A stretch of 64,000 nucleotides of DNA from Labyrinthula sp. Ha (Eukaryota > Sar > Bigyra > Labyrinthulida > Labyrinthulaceae): positions 269,070-333,069 of the forward strand of contig JAALGZ010000040.1 of NCBI GenBank assembly GCA_015227615.1, written 5' to 3'. The notes under the pieces were generated by a model, which saw nothing but the letters and a program-made list of their open reading frames with translations, was not told the origin of the DNA and did no database searches. Position numbers and translations under genes: made by a program. Positions 45,201 to 56,880 of the stretch are shown one piece after another. The first letter of the stretch is position 1. Each line of letters starts with the position of its first letter.

Positions 45201-47451
45201 CTGGAAGATCAAGTACAGGATAATCTAGTCTTGGATATATGTATATCTAGAATCAACGGGAAAAATATATTCAGGTAGGATATCTAATGAAAAAAAATTT
45301 AACACATCGTTCATTCTCTAGATATTTGGACTCTCAACAATAGATGCCTAGTATATCAGGCATATTTCTCTTAGTGTTGCTTGTTGGAAATTACGTCTTC
45401 ATCTACTGGAGTTGAATCGAATTTCTCGTGATCAAATTTGCACACTCTCTTCTTCGCAATCAAGTTTCAGTTCACCAAAGTTACAACATCTTTGTTTGCC
45501 AGGTAAGTTAGTGCAATCGAAGTCTAAGAAACTGAAAATACATATACTTAAAGCAATTCAAGTAGAAGGATGGTCAGATCCTTTTCTTACACGAGTGTAA
45601 ACTGTGAACTTAAGAATCTGACTCTTTTTCAAATGTTTTATAGTGCTATTTGGCTATTTAGATATATTGGATGAGTAAATATTAACCCCGTAGCGTTGAA
45701 TTGGCCGTTTTTGTTGTAAAGTAAAAAGTCCTTTATCGGATCTAACGTTCGAATGACCTCAAAGATAATTTAAACTTAGCCTATTCTAACTGCTGATGCG
45801 CTTATATACTTTTTGGATAGTTACTTGAGTGATAATTTTCTGTTTTGTGACCTTGACGGGTTCTACTGGTAACTTGGATCGCGTAATCAAGACTTGTTCT
45901 CTTTTTTTCTTGTTGTGGTGGCTATTATAACTTGACACTTAAATACCCAAAATTCTTATGTACAAAGATTCTCTTAAAGGGCTACCCAGTGTTCTAGCTA
46001 TAAGCTAACGACTTCCCTTCTATAAATATCAGTTTACTCATAACCATGGAGGTGGTTGTACATTTGCCGCATAATACGTGAAAAAAACTCCGTGGATACC
46101 TTATTCAAACTGTTAGCTCTTCTTTCTCAAATATTGTTAAAAAATCTAAGTAACTATCATCTTAAGTGTACAATTATTCTTACAGGTTCTCTCCCAAGCT
46201 AGGCATCTACTCAACAAGAAATATATTGTTCTTAAGTTTGTTTTAGATTAGATTTTAAGGGAGTTCCTTGGCAGTGCCAATTGAGTCCAAGGACGAAGGT
46301 TCTAACTATGCATGAAGCTTGTGTTGCTTCGTCTGTTGCTATAGACAGTTGTAGGCGGACTTTCTACTTTTGTTTTTTTACACCATGGGTCATGTATCCA
46401 TCTATAAGAGATACCCTCCCGAGTTTAGTTTTCAGGCATACTTTGTTCAAATAGAGCTCCTTAAGACATACAAGTTGCTTACGGGACTGGTTTAAGAACC
46501 CGTCCTGAAAAGTTCTTACGATATTCTCATCTATCTTTTCATTCTTTTCCCCTCAATACATATCCTGTCATTCTTTATTTCTAATGGCTCTTGTGACAAA
46601 TTGCATTTTGTCTAGAGTTTTCTTGACTACCTTATATTCAATCAAAATCTCAATATATGTGTATAATCTCATAATATTGTGTTATACGTGGGGTTCTGCA
46701 GCTACACAAAAATTGTTTTGCCAACCCCCCTTCCCTTTTTCAAGCCCCATCGCAAATTCTGCGAAAGGGGCAAATTTACGTTTTAGAGAATAAAGTTGGA
46801 GTTTTGAAAGCGGAAAAGTCTGAATTCCGTTTCATATGGTATCCAATTCTTTCGGAGGATGGAATTTCTACTGAGTCTGTTTTTTCTGAATAAACTTATT
46901 AAGACATTACTTTTCCTTTTATGACTGAACCGCACTTTGCCCTTACGACAGTACTTTTGACGTTGTTGTTCAAATCACATGTGAAAACCTCCCTCAATTA
47001 AAGCTGCCCCACAGAAGCTTTTTTTCAAGTACTTTAAATTTAAGAAAAACACATACAATGCTCAACTTCTTTTAGCCTTATAACTTTGTTTTCTTGGTTA
47101 AAGCTTTAGAATGAGTTCCTTATTAAAAAACATTTCTCTTTTGGTAATATTAGAAATGAGAATCATTAGATGATCAATCTTGTTTCCATGATATCCCATG
47201 AATATTTTATTTCTTTAAATTATAATCCAATCTTTAATTATCAAACATAGGACTTAAATATACGATAGAGTTATTATTTATTGTACATTTATTTATATAA
47301 TGTCTGATGATATCTGATATTATTTTTTTCGTAAATATATATTTATTTAATGGTAAATCGAATTTATTCTCAAATTTAAGTCGGGTATATTAAGAAGGAA
47401 AAAAACCAATTTTAGAAAAAAAAAAATTTCATATAAAATTAATTCAAAACA
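36217..47451. other. longest gene-free region, with very AT-rich ends
   Basis: About 11 kb. 36400-36720 is extremely AT-rich, as is 47200-47440 just before the sulfotransferase start. Short frames inside (36237-36530 from a TTG, 39887-40213, 42907-43113 from a TTG behind a TATAAAA at about 42843, 43246-43452, 45412-45600) lack ATG starts or domains. No RNA gene or structured repeat found by eye. Confidence 0.5.
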
Positions 47452-48718
47452 ATGCCTTGGCTTGAAAAAAATAAAGTTCTTTTCATTCATGTACCAAGAT
47501 GTGGTGGAACTAGTATTACTAAACACCATCGTGTAGGTCAAAAAGCACAACAAGGGAAAAATATAGTTCAAAGGTACCCTTTCTGTTTTACTCTTACTTC
47601 TTAGACTTGCAATTCAATACTATTACTATCGATACCAAATACTTGAAACAGCAAACTTTCCTTTTGTTACCTATGAAAATTTATTTGCACTTTGCCAGTA
47701 TGTCGTAGCAACTGTAGTTTTCTTCTTTGTTCCTGGTTTGTTTCTCCCATATATGATGTGGTCTACTGCAACTTTCCTTTTCATAAGTTCTACTTTTATT
47801 GAAACTGCACCAATTCTTATGAGAGTTGATATTATTAGAACTGCTTTAATGGTTTTTCTCGGTACAATATTAAGAGGATTAGGAAGTGATACTGAATATT
47901 TAGTAGGAACTAATGAAAAGGGATATTTGTTTCACTTAACAGCAGAAAGATGTATAAGATATGGATATGTTGAAAAAGAACTTGTAGAAAACTGTAGTTT
48001 CAGTATTATAAGAAACCCATATTCAAGAATGGTATCTATGTATGAATATAATAAAAGATTGGGTGAAACTTTTGAAGCTTTCGTTAAAGACTTTTATAAA
48101 ATATATATGAAACAATATGCTGAAAAGAAAAGAACTGATTCCAAATATATATATTGTCATGTACTTCCTATGCATGCATATACACATGGTTTTTCAGGAG
48201 AACAACTAGTTAATACTATTATTAAACAAGAACACTTGAAAAAACTTGTTGCAACAAACTGGGAAAACTCAAATATTCCAGAAGAAATACAACAAGCACT
48301 AACAGGAATACCTCACGCAAATAGGAGAAAAAGAAAGAAAACTTGGCAAAACTATTATAATCAAGAAACTATGGACTTATGTTTGGAAATGTATTTGAAG
48401 GATTTCGAGTTATTTGGATATGATATTCATATTCCAAATAGAACTGATTTAATACCAAAGTTTCAATTAGAAGAAACAACTGATATAAGAGAACAACCAC
48501 CTATTGGGGTAGAACAGACTTCAAAAGTAAAGAGAAGAGCAACAACAACTGGAGAAGAAACAAGTGAAACTAGTTATTTCAAGGTTCAAATAACAGAAAA
48601 GGATAGAAAACCCTCTATTTCAGGAGAGTCTGTATTGGTAGAAAAAGATAATATTATGAGAAAACGTAGAGCAGCAAGTGCTTTTGTCATAAATCACGTA
48701 CATTTGGAAGTTGCTTAA
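47452..48718 (+). CDS. PAPS-dependent sulfotransferase with internal membrane segments, two exons
   Basis: Exons 47452-47573 and 47605-48718 (411 residues). Read straight through, the ATG frame stops at 47599-47601 and the main frame lacks a start; removing the 31-nt GT-AG segment joins them in frame and aligns without gaps to the neighbouring paralogue spliced at the same point. The 5'-phosphosulfate loop is VLFIHVPRCGGTSI (9-22), with Arg in place of the usual Lys. The 3'-phosphate motif is IIRNPYSRMVSMYEYN. Between them lie a Tyr-rich strand and about 50 hydrophobic residues (ATVVFFFVPGLFLPYMM through ETAPILM), enough for two membrane helices. The rest matches Sulfotransfer_2. It should move sulfate from PAPS to a glycan or other hydroxyl acceptor; the acceptor is unknown. 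The C-terminal tail is charged. If the splicing is wrong, this is a single-base frameshift. Confidence 0.8.
47574..47604 (+). other. 31-nt micro-intron
   Basis: AAAG|GTACCC at the 5' end and a pyrimidine-rich run to ACTTCTTAG|A at the 3' end. Phase 2 (AG|A makes Arg). Its presence puts a stop and a frameshift in the unspliced frame. Position and phase equal those of the 30-nt segment in the paralogue at 49809-49838. Confidence 0.7.
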
Positions 48719-48757
48719 CTTTGTAAAACAATATTCTTATATAAAGCATTTGTAAAG

Positions 48758-49960
48758 CTATGCATGAATAATAGTTTCGACATTTCTAGGTTCCAAAAGT
48801 TGCCCAGGCTTCCCTGTATTGATAGAATCAGAGCTACCTGTCTCATAAGTTTCCTCACCAGCACAAGAACTTTTTCTTCTAGATACCAAAGGCGTAGAAA
48901 TTTTGACTACTTGTGGTTCTCTTTGTTTTAGAACTTCTTGTTCTGTTTGAACCTTTGGTACAAGATCAGTTCGTCTTTGTATTTTAACATCATAATTAAA
49001 CTGCTTAAAGTCCTCCAAATACATTTCCAAACACATATCCATAGTTTCTTGGTCATAAAACTGTTGCCAAGGAAGTTTTCTTACTCTTTTATTCGCATGA
49101 GGAATACCAGTTAGTGCTTTTGCAACATCTTCTGGAACTTCAGAGTCTTTAAATTCAGTTGCCATAAGTTTCTTTAGTTGTTCTTGTTTCAGAATAGTAT
49201 TCACAAGTTGGTTTCCTTCTTTATCATAAATATATGCTGACATAGGTAATACGTGACAATATATATCTCTAGTATCTGTCTTTTTATTAACTGAGTAAGT
49301 ACTCTTCCACTTCTTATAAAAACTCCTAACAAAATGAGGAAAACTCTCTCCTAGTCTTTTATTATAACCATACATAGATACTAGTCTTGAATACGGGTTA
49401 CGAACTATTGTGAACGATTTCTCTTCCAACTGTTCTCTTGTTACATACCCATAACGTAAACATCTTTCAGCTGTTAGATGCCAAAGAAACCCTTTCTCAT
49501 TTGAACCAACTAAGTATTCTGTTGAAGCTGGCCAACTAAAAAGGATATATCCGGTTAGAATAGAACCTGCTCTTCTTACAAGATCACACCTCATCAAAAT
49601 AGGAGCAGTAAAGATAAACGTCGAAGTAAAGAACAGCATGGTTGCATTTGCCCAAAGGAAATATGGCACTAACAAGCCAGGTACAAAGAAATACAAGCAT
49701 AAACCAAGAAGGACTTCGAACAAAACAATACAGTTTTCATATGATACCAAAGGGAAGTTTGCCTTCTCCAACAACGCATATCTGTAGTGAACATAGGTCA
49801 GGAAAAGCCTATAAGTAATAAGAAGTCCAAACATATACCAGTTCATAAAAAACTTTCCCTTTTTAGCTTTGTTTCCTACCCGATGATGTTTTGTTATACT
49901 AGTTCCACCACATCTTGGAATATGGATAAAGAGTACTTTATCTTTCTCAAGCCAAGGCAT
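48758..49960 (-). CDS. PAPS-dependent sulfotransferase, paralogue of the adjacent gene
   Basis: Read straight it is 400 residues; with the 30-nt intron 49838-49809 removed it is 390 (exon 1 is 49960-49839, exactly 122 nt as in the sister gene). Motifs: VLFIHIPRCGGTSI (9-22) for the 5'-phosphosulfate, FTIVRNPYSRLVSMYGYN for the 3'-phosphate, and GSNEKGFLWHLTAERCLRYG between them. A hydrophobic block (CIVLFEVLLGLCLYFFVPGL, then MLFFTSTFIFTAPILM) separates the two PAPS motifs, as in the sister. TAG stop. Convergent with the sister at 39 bp: an inverted tail-to-tail duplication. The proteins are highly similar through the catalytic part and diverge in their Ser/Thr-rich C-termini. Likely Golgi or ER membrane, but which face the active site is on is unclear. 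Confidence 0.85.
   Translation of the reverse strand: MPWLEKDKVLFIHIPRCGGTSITKHHRVGNKAKKGKFFMNWYMFGLLITYRLFLTYVHYRYALLEKANFPLVSYENCIVLFEVLLGLCLYFFVPGLLVPYFLWANATMLFFTSTFIFTAPILMRCDLVRRAGSILTGYILFSWPASTEYLVGSNEKGFLWHLTAERCLRYGYVTREQLEEKSFTIVRNPYSRLVSMYGYNKRLGESFPHFVRSFYKKWKSTYSVNKKTDTRDIYCHVLPMSAYIYDKEGNQLVNTILKQEQLKKLMATEFKDSEVPEDVAKALTGIPHANKRVRKLPWQQFYDQETMDMCLEMYLEDFKQFNYDVKIQRRTDLVPKVQTEQEVLKQREPQVVKISTPLVSRRKSSCAGEETYETGSSDSINTGKPGQLLEPRNVETIIHA
49809..49838 (-). other. 30-nt micro-intron (silent in the reading frame)
   Basis: Reading on the minus strand: TG|GTATATG at the 5' end and TTACTTATAG|G at the 3' end. Being 30 nt without a stop, it hides in the open frame. Splicing gives TGG (Trp) and makes the region align residue for residue with the spliced sister gene. 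Confidence 0.6.
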
Positions 49961-51020
49961 TATTTTTTATTTATTTCTACTTTGATTACAAACGGCCCAA
50001 TTATTTTACCTATTAATTTGTCATGTACCAGCGGGTTTCCGGGATTATTAAGAACATAATATAAACGATGTTATTAAGAAATATAATAGAAATTTATTAA
50101 AATTACAATAAACAATATCTATATAATAAATTATATAAATACTTATAATTGTAATTATAATTGGAATGGAAATTATTACGGGAAAATGTCTAAGCCTGAG
50201 AATTTGAGTGTCTTTTAAAATGTCTGATATACACAGTGCGATTAGTTCTTATTTATATTCTCACTCTGGAAATTCTAATAGGAGATAGAAATATATATAT
50301 ATAATTGATGCAGTGTTACTTCTTCTATTCCTAGCTTCTATAATCGCAATCTATTCTTATACGTGTGTCGTAACCCAAGAAAAAATTAAGTTGGTTATAA
50401 GTACAAAAAGTTGAGACTGGTTACGCTCACTCTGAGTTTAAAGACTTCGAGATAATATGCTAAGAAAAGAAATTATCTTTCAGTTCTTCATCTGTATCTG
50501 ATGGAATATTCTTAAGGGAAACTAAGAAAGTACAGAGCTAATCTAACGGGAACTACAGCTGTTGGAAAACCAAGATAGTTGTTGACTTTTGAAGCTTAAG
50601 TAAATGCACCACTGAGCACTTCTCTTGTAGGTTTTCTTCCTGCTTTCTCTTGAATTCATTTAACCATGAAAAACATTGTAGACTACTTTTACGCAGTTTA
50701 TCACTTTTATATGTTTGCGCCATTAATATCTCTGTTTAAGGCAACATGCAGTTAATAATACCTAGGTGCATTTTGTCTTCTAATCTGTAAGGTTTTGCAG
50801 CTAGCGGATGAATCTGTAGAAACTAAGTTTTCTCAGTATAAATTTCACTTTGGTAAAAGAGAGGTCGTAAAACTTCAAGTATCTTTCTGAAAACTTAGAG
50901 TCCTAGAACACTGTAGGTACAGGAAAGGGCCTTTGATAAAACCTGAATATTCCAACTAAGGAAGCATCACTAGGATTTATGTCTTAATTGAATCTCTTTG
51001 TTAGCTTATTGCTCCTAAGC
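49961..51020. other. intergenic, AT-rich near the gene
   Basis: 50040-50170 is extremely AT-rich, mirroring the AT-rich stretch before the sister gene's start at 47200-47440. No gene or RNA seen. Confidence 0.5.
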
Positions 51021-51025
51021 CCTGT

Positions 51026-51108
51026 TTTGCACCCTTTGGAACTTGGTCCGGTATTGAAACAGTCGTGACACTGTATTTCGAAATGCAGCATAGAGACAAG
51101 GGTGCAAA
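51026..51108. repeat. nested inverted repeat (hairpin-forming)
   Basis: TTTGCACCCTT (51026-51036) and AAGGGTGCAAA (51098-51108) are exact inverted copies, enclosing a second pair ACAGT/ACTGT around CGTGAC near 51060-51075. It sits 130-230 bp before the 22-bp repeat array and may belong to the same element. Confidence 0.5.
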
Positions 51109-51176
51109 CGGAGGATAATCCCTTGTTAGGAATTACGGGTCCCTAAACTCAGGCCCACTTTAATTAAATAATGGAA

Positions 51177-51194
51177 CTTTCAGGCTCCTGAAAG
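51177..51194. repeat. 18-bp palindrome
   Basis: CTTTCAGG-CT-CCTGAAAG, arms of 8 bp. CCTGAAAG also occurs after the other 22-bp array (about 27076). Confidence 0.6.
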
Positions 51195-51234
51195 CCCCGT
51201 CTTCAAAATTAAAATTTGCAAAGACTAGCTTTTT

Positions 51235-51590
51235 CAGTATCCCCAAAACTACTAAAAATCCTTAGTCTATTGCTCAAGAATTGTCCCTCAGATTCTCGGA
51301 TATCCTTAGTTAATTCCTCCATAGTTCAAGTGAATATCTCAAAAATCATCATCCAACTTCTCGGAATCACCCAGTCAATTCCTTAGAACTTTCCATCTGA
51401 TTCCTAAGAATTTTCCAATAATCCATTAAAATCCTATGATATTTCCTCATAAATCCTCAGTCACCTACTTAGAAATTTTAAATAAAATACTAATAAATCT
51501 TCAATCTATTACCAAGAAATTCTCAAACATGTCAGATTAGGTTCCTTATTCCTCAATGTGGTTTAGAGACTTACTCAGACTCACTGAGTG
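51235..51590. repeat. dispersed element with degenerate 22-bp tandem repeat, copy 2
   Basis: Thirteen to fourteen consecutive units of 22 nt (two of 21) can be laid out from 51235 or 51257 to 51540, e.g. starts at 51257, 51279, 51301, 51323, 51345, 51366, 51387, 51409, 51431, 51453, 51475, 51497, 51519. Loose consensus AATCCTCAGTCAATTCCTCA. The array is followed by AGACTTACTCAGACTCACTG (51567-51586), matching 17 or more of 20 positions of the sequence after copy 1. Units are strongly diverged, so the array is old. Confidence 0.7.
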
Positions 51591-54500
51591 ACCCAGTTAA
51601 TAGCAAGAAAATCCTTATGAGTATTCAAGCAGGTTTCACTATGCTGTCCTTAGAAAGTTATGCCTTAGAAAAAGGGATTTACATTTGAATAATCTAGAGG
51701 CGTTTTTTCAATCGTTTTGAAGTTTGTATTTCTTAATTCTTCATCAACAATATTCCCAAGATCAAGTAGCACTTAAAGTAATATATTTTTTGTTCTTAGA
51801 GTTGATAGGAATGAATAAGCCAAATCTGCAATATGGTGTTTTTTTGAAAGCGCAAATTTCTTTTGCCTTTGTTTTTTGCGTAAGACAATGCAATGGTAGT
51901 ACTCTTCGAACTGATTATATTGATATAAATACTTTATTCTCAGGAAAAAATATATTACATTTCCATTCATGAAAACTCTTTTAGGTGAATTGCAATTTTA
52001 TTTTAACTTAATTAATGGTCGTCACGTACCAGTTCTACAGTTGAGTACCGATTCAACAGAGTTGATATTGAACATGTTTTTGACTTTAGGCTATTTAAGA
52101 GAATTGTCAACGAAACAAAATTAATTGATCACAGTTAAAGTGTGAATAGTTAATTGAACTTTGCTCTGTATTGATAATACAAACCGTACCTCTACTCAAC
52201 TCAGATCTGATAAGGTTAATCTAGAGCTCTAGAAATTGTCCTCTGTAACGCTTAAGAGTAAGTCTATGATGAAAAAACTACACTTCATATCTTACATTTA
52301 TATTTAAGAAATGAGATTTTTCCTTTTCATGAAGTCATTCTAAAGTTTTCATAGCTTAACAAAATTTAGCACCTTAAGAGATTGGCATAATTCGTTAGTA
52401 TTATACCATAAGTTCTTTTAGTATCATTACCTAAATTTGAGCTCCCTTAGGACCGTTGCCGCGCAGATGGTGATACTGTGAAGATAATTTAAGTTCCAAC
52501 CTTCTATCCTTTTGTTTCTCTTTTTATAATTGTTATTAATGCACATCTACATAACTATAGTTCCAGAAATAGATATTGGCTATTATTAGCCTGACTGTGT
52601 ATTTTCCAGCTACAATATGAATATCATTGTAACATAATGCCATAACTCGGTAAAAGTCACAAATATTAGGCAAAAAATATACAAATACTGATTCGGGAGC
52701 CTTAGTTTCCCATGAATAGAAGAATTTATGTTTCTGGAGCTGAAAGCTTTCCGTTATTCGAACCCTAGATGCAAGTACTCTGGACCCTCTCGGCTTTCTT
52801 CTTTGTTCTTATTCTTTGAGTTACCTAACAAAAAATTGATAACTCTATATAACTAAATAATATTGCTTAGACATTGTGATACAAAGTACCTAAGCATTGC
52901 CTAAGTTAATAGAATAAAATTTTAGTTCCACTCTATTGAAGGATAAACTCTCCGAATTGATGAAATAATGTCTTTAATGCGTATGAAGATTTGAAATCTA
53001 ATACATTATCATTTTTTTTAGATTTTCGACTGCAATTACTTTAGAGTTATAATATATTTAGTGATCAGAGAAAGATTTGTGAAAGGAATGATGCCACATA
53101 AATAAAACTTACTTGCTATAAACGAGAACAAAGATACTAACCATAGATCAAAGTGATTGAGTCATGGTATGGCTGATATAATCCCAATAATACGGAATCT
53201 TTTTTAATGTTGCCCTTAGCAATAAGACTCGCTTAGTATGTAATAGTAAACTTCAATTTCAATTCCAATCCAACTGAGTGAACTGGCTCTAATTTGTAGG
53301 TGATTGTTTGCTATCTCTGGAGATCAATGTTAGGAAAACTTTCTGTTTACCTCTGTAGGTGTCATGGCACACTGGTTGAGTACATGAAATTGGCTGGGAC
53401 GAGAAAGAGTAAGAATTAATACACCCCACCTCTCCTTCACCATATATATAGGGATTTGTTTTCCGGTACTGAATAAGGTGAATATATTACACTTAATGTT
53501 TTAGCACATAGCCTTGATAAACTCTGTCTCACTAAGGGATGCTGCTCTCTATCTGTAGCAAAATATAATAATATATACCCCATATATCCAAATAATACAA
53601 AAAATATACTAATCTATGGGGCTCAGTTTAGTTTTTAAAGGTTATTCAGATATTTAAACACAAAGTTTTAATGAATAAACTTTCTTTCAGTTTCCAAAAT
53701 AAGGAGAAAGGTTTTATTAATATATTTAAGAATAAAATTTTTGGTGGGAGCTATAAAGGTTTCGTTTACCTGCAAAGTTGGTAATCTTGCTAAGTGCCTA
53801 AGTCTAGAATATATACCTTCTACTAACTTGCACTTAAGATTAAAAATAGGAATATACTAAAATTAAATAAAAAAAATGTATTGTGGTATATTAGATAGCA
53901 ATCTGTAAAGAACAAGTTATTGACTTTTATAAGTAGAGTTAAGTATAACTTTCTCGATTGGCTTGCTCGCTTTTGAATTACTTTCCAACTTGTTTATAAT
54001 ATATTCAGTTCACTCTAAGGTAAGTGATCAAGAATCAACTTGGTAAAATTGTTAGTTTGTTGAAATAATTTGTTTTAATTATGGTAATATGCCTTTTTCA
54101 TTTTTGGTATTTCCAACTAGGTAAGATCATAAAAATATTTATTATTGGATTGTACTTTTAGGGTTTATTTTTCTGAGTTCTGATACATCAAGGTTACTAT
54201 AATAGGTTGATACTATGAATTAGGTGAATCACGATATGACATATAATTGTTCTTTGTACGAGTCAATAGAATCTAAACTTATATCTTTGGTTATTAAAGA
54301 AAAAAAATAAGAAAAATGTTATGTATGACAATATATCTTGAATATGTTTTACCTACCTGTTGAGGAGAGGTATCTAGCCACCCAACATGGGAAAAGAATG
54401 CTAATGTAATAACCAAAACAATATTCACTGCATAAAACAAACTTCTTGATAATTCTCACGATAAAACATCTTAAATTTTTTATCAGTTTCGAGTTTTATC

Positions 54501-56880
54501 ACAAAAAAATAATGAGAAGAAAAAATATAGCATAAATAAATTTGGTTCGATCTGTTAAAGTCTTTTCCGGTCTGCTCAGTGCTTTCTAGAATATTTTTTA
54601 TTTAGGATGCTCAACGGATTTTCTGAAGCGTAAGCAACATTATCAACGATAAAAGATACAAGATATTCTAATCAGTTTTATACCTAATTAACTTACTAGA
54701 AGGCACTTCTACCTCTACTCTTACCAATGGTGTTACCCATATGTTGTTACAAGTTATTCTCGTGGAGTAACTATACTGAAAGCTTGAAAACCTATGGGAA
54801 ACATATATAAATACAACTCTGTGTAAAATAGCCATGGTCTCATTATGAAAATAAATCTAGAATATGATCTTTATCGCCCCTGAAATCACTTTCATATATA
54901 TTTTCTTGAGATCGCATAGGCTTTTCGAACTGCCTCTCTAAACATAATTACCGATTATTTTTAAATGATGGTCATCAAGTTTAAGATCAATTCATGGTTG
55001 ATTTAATTTACGAAGAAAATGTACGGGGAGGAAATCCTTCCGTGGAGTTGCATTCATAATGAGACTAAGTCAAGAGCATATTTATGTATTTTTTGGCCCC
55101 CAGCTTCAGCCCCGGATGCAACTATGTTTTCTGGCTTCAAGATCCAGAATAAAATTCAAAACAGAGCAACTAGTAGTTATTAAAAATCTACTTAAATTGA
55201 TAAGATCTTGTGAAGGTTTTGCGCTATTACTCCAGTATAGTCTGTGGACATGCAATATCCCATGGCTAAATACTGAGTAGATGGCTTGACTGATTGCTAT
55301 TAGTAAGATTTTCTTTGAACACTTTTAATTGTTCGAGAGGAGAATTTAATTTATACCAAAACAAACTTTTTAATACTTAAGTTATTTTGTCTACAACAAG
55401 AAAAATTGTACATTCCTAAATTATTTTCATTTCTTCTAATTTATTTCGTGGGGACTTTATTTAAACACGTACATTTCAACTATGAATCCACAGACTTTAC
55501 TTAAGAAAAACCAAACAATGTCTCTATGTATCTAAACTGAGCTAGCACTCTACATTCACTCTACTTAAATCCAATCTTATTTGTATTTTCACCTTTAGAA
55601 TAGGTGCAATAGTGCGTTGGCTCTCTCTGATCGGTCTCTAACAAGTTTCCCAAGAGCTTAAAACACCGAATTCAGTATAGACCATCTACATAAAAGCTGT
55701 TTTCTCTTTGACTTTTTTACTTCTTGTAATGAAAAACTATTGGTGGATTTACCTAACTCTTTTGACTAGATTTGGTTTGTGTATTTTTCATTTTAGTAGA
55801 TATATCAAGATTTAAGCAGCAAAGTTGCACAATCAATCAGAAAAGGTGGTGTATGTTATACCGTCATGGATAAAGTCAACGACATAACCTTTTCAGACTC
55901 TGTATTCAAATATTCTAGTTTCTAATTGGTAATTACAGATTCCTAATAATTAAGTCTCCAAGAATTTAATGCATTAATAGTCAAACAAATATAATTATAA
56001 GAAAAGTAAACCTTTTCGATATCTTTTTATTTCCACTTGAGAAAAAAAGTATTGCTAATTAACTTAAAGGTACTAAAAATTTATTATATGTTCAGTATAT
56101 ATTAGTTTTTGTATACACATAACTTTAAGCTTAAAGTGAAATAGTTAAACAGAAAACCAAGGAATGTAAATATCAAAAAAAAATACATTTTTCTTGAAAC
56201 AGTATAAAAGCACCGTTGAAGTTCAATATGACTAAGAATTCTTCAGTTAAAAAAAATTAATTGTCTGTTTACGTGCACAACAGTTTCAATTAAAACCCAG
56301 TTGACTGAAACAAAAAAAAACGATCCAGAAACCACTAATAAGAGAAATATATTTGTAGGCTCGGTTCATTTATACTCATGCAAATTTTAGAATGCACACG
56401 TTTGTTTCTTTTCCTTCTTATGTTGTACTTTTGAAGTTCTAAAATCAAATACACAGGTGGGGATTAAGTTTAGATTTGCGTTCATATAGCTTTCCTATAT
56501 GGACTCAAGGTTCTTGAGGATTTAAGGTGTTGAATTTTGATACTATTTTTGGGTTTGGATTAAGGTTATTCAAGTTTTGCTTCAAATTTAAAAGGAAGGG
56601 TGAGGTCAATATTTATTGCTGGATATACAGATTCATTGTTCTGCAATTTAAAATAAAAACAAGGTAGTGTTTGAATTAAGGGTCTTGACGCGCTCGAATT
56701 ATGCTATACTGTGAGTTCATAAACTTGAAGATTCAACAATAGGTCTTAAATTTTATATTTGGTGTTTATGAACTTAAAGTATTGACCTAGTATCTTATAT
56801 TGAAGAAGTATATGTTACGAACAGAATATTTGCACTTATCATCCTGTACATTATGCTTTTCTTTGGTGACTCTAAGCTAT
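51591..56880. other. long gene-poor region
   Basis: About 5.3 kb. Frames at 51724-51972 and 55059-55280 have no family pattern. A 10-bp inverted repeat GTTCATAAAC/GTTTATGAAC lies at 56715-56773. A tRNA-like fragment on the minus strand near 52741-52800 is too short to fold. Confidence 0.45.

Noticed and set aside
47452-48718. Reading the plus-strand sulfotransferase as a frameshifted pseudogene
   Set aside because: The frame is restored by a canonical GT-AG 31-mer at the same phase and position as in the sister gene; everything else is intact. A single extra base remains the alternative and is stated in the entry.
52741-52800. tRNA-like fragment on the minus strand (GCCGAGAGGG and GGTTCGAATA)
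   Set aside because: Only about 30 nt between the boxes and no T stem.
53345-53420. A-box-like TGGCACACTGGTTGAG resembling tRNA-Ser/Leu
   Set aside because: No B box downstream and no pairing arms.
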